Below, piece after piece: positions 5,952 through 7,643 of a stretch of 7,643 bases of DNA (position 1 is the first letter of the stretch; every line of letters begins with the position of its first letter). The DNA is taken from positions 1 through 7,643 of the forward strand of contig JAVESW010000062.1 of the NCBI GenBank assembly GCA_034006405.1, written 5' to 3'. The notes beneath the pieces are model-generated. The model made no database searches. It saw only the letters and a program-made list of their open reading frames with translations, and had not been told where the DNA came from. The stretch is from JALNYB01 sp023230065 (GTDB lineage Archaea > Thermoplasmatota > Thermoplasmata > Methanomassiliicoccales > Methanomethylophilaceae). A program made the position numbers and the translations under genes.

Positions 5952-6031
5952 TTTATAATGAAAATACTGTTTTCATATCGAACAGTAAGTACTTTTCCAA
6001 CTATTTATCTAGGGATAGTGTTATCACTGTT
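5952..6031 (+). promoter_or_regulatory. rfcS: rfcS promoter region with repeated ACTGTT half-sites
   Basis: TTTATAAT (5952-5959) is a good TATA-like box; transcription would start near 5982, leaving a leader of about 75 bases. TACTGTT (5965-5971) and AACAGTA (5981-5987) form a 7-base inverted repeat with a 9-base spacer between this box and the expected start, a typical place for a repressor site. The half-site recurs as ACTGTTC at 6026-6032. A second possible TATA (TATTTATCT, 6002-6010) would put the start near 6032. GGAG at 6043-6046 is the likely ribosome-binding site of rfcS. Confidence 0.5.
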
Positions 6032-6056
6032 CACTTAATAGCGGAGATTGTTACCT

Positions 6057-7016
6057 ATGAATGAGATTTGGACGGAGAAATACAGACCCAAGAACCTGGA
6101 AGAAGTTGTAGGTCAGAAACATGTGACCGAAAGACTGAAGGCGTACGTATCTGCAAAGAACATGTCTCATCTACTTTTCACAGGTCCCGCTGGAACAGGA
6201 AAGACCACATGCGCTCTCGCTATGGCAAAAGAGATGTTCGGTGATGAATGGAAAGGTAACTTCATAGAACTGAACGCTTCAGACGAAAGAGGTATCGAGG
6301 TCGTAAGAGGAAAAATAAAGGAATTCGCGAGAACAGCCCCGTTGGGGAGCGCAGATTTCAAAATCATATTCATGGATGAAGCAGATGCACTGACCTCAGA
6401 TGCTCAAGCTGCCTTAAGGCGGACAATGGAAAAATTTTCCAAGATATGCCGTTTCATCCTTTCATGTAACTATTCATCTAAGATAATAGACCCCATTCAA
6501 TCAAGATGCGCAGTATTCAGATTCACACCTTTGTCAAAAGAAGATGTTGAAAAATATCTGAAGATGATCATTCAAAAAGAAAACGTAAAGATAGATGAAG
6601 ATGCTTTGGAAGGCCTTATACATGTTGCCAGAGGAGACCTTAGACGTGCTGTTAATTCATTACAAGTCGCAGCCTCTGTGGGTAATACCATAACATTAGA
6701 TACAGTATATCAGACCACAGGAATGGCCAACCCAGAAGCAGTAAAGAATATGCTTGAAACAGCTCTTGCAGGAAATTTCATCCAAGCAAGAGATATGCTT
6801 GACAATATCATGATTACATTCGGACTGTCGGGACAGGACATAATCCGTCAGATCCATGCATCATTCTTCGATCTCAGCATAACTGACTCTGAAAAGGTTA
6901 GACTCATGGACAAGACCGGAGAGATCGAATTCCGTATCGTCGAAGGAAGCAACGAAAGGATTCAAATCGAAGCCCTTCTTGCATACCTTGTGATGGTCGG
7001 CGGAAACAAAAGGTGA
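6057..7016 (+). CDS. rfcS: Replication factor C small subunit (clamp loader)
   Basis: A 319-residue AAA+ ATPase that, with the large subunit RfcL, opens and loads the PCNA sliding clamp onto primed DNA. Motifs in order are the N-terminal IWTEKYRPK RFC box (4-12), Walker A GPAGTGKTT (43-51, K49), LNASDERG (72-79), Walker B DEAD (107-110), sensor 1 LSCNYSSKI (135-143), the SRC arginine-finger motif (149-151) and sensor 2 GDLRR (193-197). The C-terminal collar domain follows to the end. Length and start match the family, and there is no intein, although archaeal rfcS genes sometimes carry one. ATG 6057 is chosen because GGAG lies ten bases before it and MNEIWTEKYRP is the usual beginning; a TTG at 6048 would add three residues but is too close to the GGAG. 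rfcL is not in the window. The gene appears to be transcribed alone. Confidence 0.96.
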   Translation: MNEIWTEKYRPKNLEEVVGQKHVTERLKAYVSAKNMSHLLFTGPAGTGKTTCALAMAKEMFGDEWKGNFIELNASDERGIEVVRGKIKEFARTAPLGSADFKIIFMDEADALTSDAQAALRRTMEKFSKICRFILSCNYSSKIIDPIQSRCAVFRFTPLSKEDVEKYLKMIIQKENVKIDEDALEGLIHVARGDLRRAVNSLQVAASVGNTITLDTVYQTTGMANPEAVKNMLETALAGNFIQARDMLDNIMITFGLSGQDIIRQIHASFFDLSITDSEKVRLMDKTGEIEFRIVEGSNERIQIEALLAYLVMVGGNKR

Positions 7017-7115
7017 TTTGCTCTAAAAAGCAGATTATCTGATAAAAAAAACTTTATTAAATATCTATAAATCTAATATATAACACCAACAAAGTTGAAA
7101 AATAAACCTTATACT

Positions 7116-7149
7116 ATTGAAAAAAAATACGTAACATATTGAAAATACG
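7116..7149. repeat. Short direct repeat differing in A-run length
   Basis: ATTG-A8-TACG (7116-7131) and ATTG-A4-TACG (7138-7149) share both flanks and differ only in the length of the A-run. The copies start 22 bases apart, about two helical turns. In AT-rich DNA this may be chance or slippage. Confidence 0.35.
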
Positions 7150-7259
7150 CATGTATTCTATCTTATCTTGTACATAAAATCAAAAACAATTTCACAAAAT
7201 TATTAAAATTTATCGAAGAATTATCCAAAGAGTCTACTATCTTGAAGTAGAAATACAGA

Positions 7260-7310
7260 TAATATTTTGAATAAATTATAAGTATGTGCAGTATTGACTG
7301 CTACACATAC
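7260..7310 (-). terminator. Hairpin terminator of the phenylacetate-CoA ligase gene
   Basis: On the minus strand, five bases after the stop, GTATGTG (7310-7304) pairs with CACATAC (7288-7282), and an inner CAG/CTG pairing extends the stem past a three-base bulge, with a six-base loop. The sequence downstream on this strand (7281-7260) is T-rich, TTATAATTTATT. The layout fits an intrinsic-like terminator. Confidence 0.55.
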
Positions 7311-7314
7311 ATAT

Positions 7315-7643
7315 TCAATAACGATTATCAAAGATACGAGGCGTCTTCTTCTCGCTTCTTGGAAGGTCTCCGATATTCACTGCTTTCGAATTGATAGTGA
7401 TATTGATCATCGATTTAAATTCAGCCGATATAGACTTCTCTAGAACTGCTCTCTGTTCTTCAGGAACAACAGTCTCAAAGAACAGAGTCAATATGTCCTT
7501 TCCATCCAGATGATCGATCATCACTTGATACTCACTACTTGCTTCAGGGAACTTTGCAAGAAGCTCTTCGAACTGTGCAGGAAACATATTGACTCCCTTA
7601 ACCTTGATCATATCATCAGTACGTCCGGTGATTATATCGATCC
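7315..7643 (-). CDS. paaK: Phenylacetate-CoA ligase (PaaK-like), C-terminal part (5' truncated)
   Basis: The frame is open to the right edge and gives 108 C-terminal residues; the family is usually about 430 long, so three quarters lie outside. The enzyme activates arylacetates to CoA thioesters using ATP. The fragment begins in the hinge motif GRTDDMIKVKGVNMFP (visible 6-21), which joins the large and small domains of adenylating enzymes and is diagnostic for the PaaK branch. The rest is the small C-terminal domain ending in GDLPRSEKKTPRIFDNR (91-107), where K98 or K99 is the likely catalytic lysine. An ATG at 7611 lies inside the hinge motif and is not a real start. In methanogens such proteins are thought to work with indolepyruvate:ferredoxin oxidoreductase on aromatic acids; no partner is visible here. 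A terminator-like hairpin follows the stop. Confidence 0.88.
   Translation of the reverse strand, partial: IDIITGRTDDMIKVKGVNMFPAQFEELLAKFPEASSEYQVMIDHLDGKDILTLFFETVVPEEQRAVLEKSISAEFKSMINITINSKAVNIGDLPRSEKKTPRIFDNRY

Larger units (their letters stand above)
7017..7314. other. AT-rich intergenic region between convergent rfcS and paaK
   Basis: A spacer of 298 bases with no open reading frame or tRNA-like fold that I can support. It holds a short direct repeat (7116-7149), a small TCTACT/AGTAGA hairpin (7233-7251) and the terminator-like hairpin of the minus-strand gene (7282-7310). No good hairpin-plus-T-run follows rfcS; the CAGAT-T-ATCTG palindrome at 7031-7041 has no T-tract on the plus strand. 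Confidence 0.6.

Noticed and set aside
6048..6056. TTG start for rfcS
   Set aside because: It lies immediately after the GGAG motif, leaving no spacing, and ATG 6057 gives the standard MNEIWTEKYRP beginning.
7031..7041. CAGAT-T-ATCTG palindrome as rfcS terminator
   Set aside because: The usable stem is only about four bases and it is followed by an A-run, not a T-run, on the plus strand.
1..7643. CRISPR array, insertion sequence, tRNA or intein
   Set aside because: No regularly spaced repeats, transposase motifs, cloverleaf-like segments or intein blocks were seen; RfcS and Orc1 are uninterrupted at normal length.

Overview
The window looks like the chromosome of a methanogenic or related euryarchaeon, most likely a Thermoplasmatota member close to Methanomassiliicoccales. 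The evidence is an archaeal Orc1/Cdc6 replication initiator, an archaeal clamp-loader small subunit (RfcS), a two-gene SufC-SufB system without the bacterial SufD/S/E, an archaeal-type TtuA/NcsA tRNA thiolase and AT-rich spacers with TATA-like boxes. All eight stop codons are TGA (6) or TAA (2), none TAG. This fits, but does not prove, a lineage that keeps TAG for pyrrolysine. The species assignment is inference.

Layout. The left edge (1-489, +) is the C-terminal half of a biotin-synthase-like radical SAM protein. It converges on a minus-strand cluster read right to left: a NIF3-like metal-binding protein (3558-2596), Orc1/Cdc6 (2593-1409) and TtuA/NcsA-like tRNA 2-thiolation protein (1404-490). 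These three are separated by only 2 and 4 bases and are probably one transcript. A 376-base AT-rich divergent region (3559-3934) carries promoters for both sides and several palindromes and tandem repeats just upstream of sufC. SufC and SufB (3935-5871, +) overlap by 22 bases and end at a strong hairpin. A 176-base spacer with repeated ACTGTT half-sites leads to rfcS (6057-7016, +). An AT-rich spacer without genes follows, then the C-terminal part of a phenylacetate-CoA ligase on the minus strand (7315 to the right edge).

How the genes fit together. Two themes share the window. The first is iron-sulfur and sulfur chemistry: SufCB builds Fe-S clusters, TtuA needs a [4Fe-4S] cluster to thiolate tRNA, and the radical SAM protein needs one for catalysis. 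The second is DNA replication: Orc1/Cdc6 loads the helicase at origins and RfcS loads the PCNA clamp. No mobile element, CRISPR array, tRNA or rRNA is visible. Most of the content is ordinary core genome. The parts worth a second look are the suf and rfcS control regions, the operon joining a replication initiator to tRNA thiolation, and some family-level oddities (Orc1 sensor 1, SufC CxxC tail, radical SAM cysteine-rich tail).
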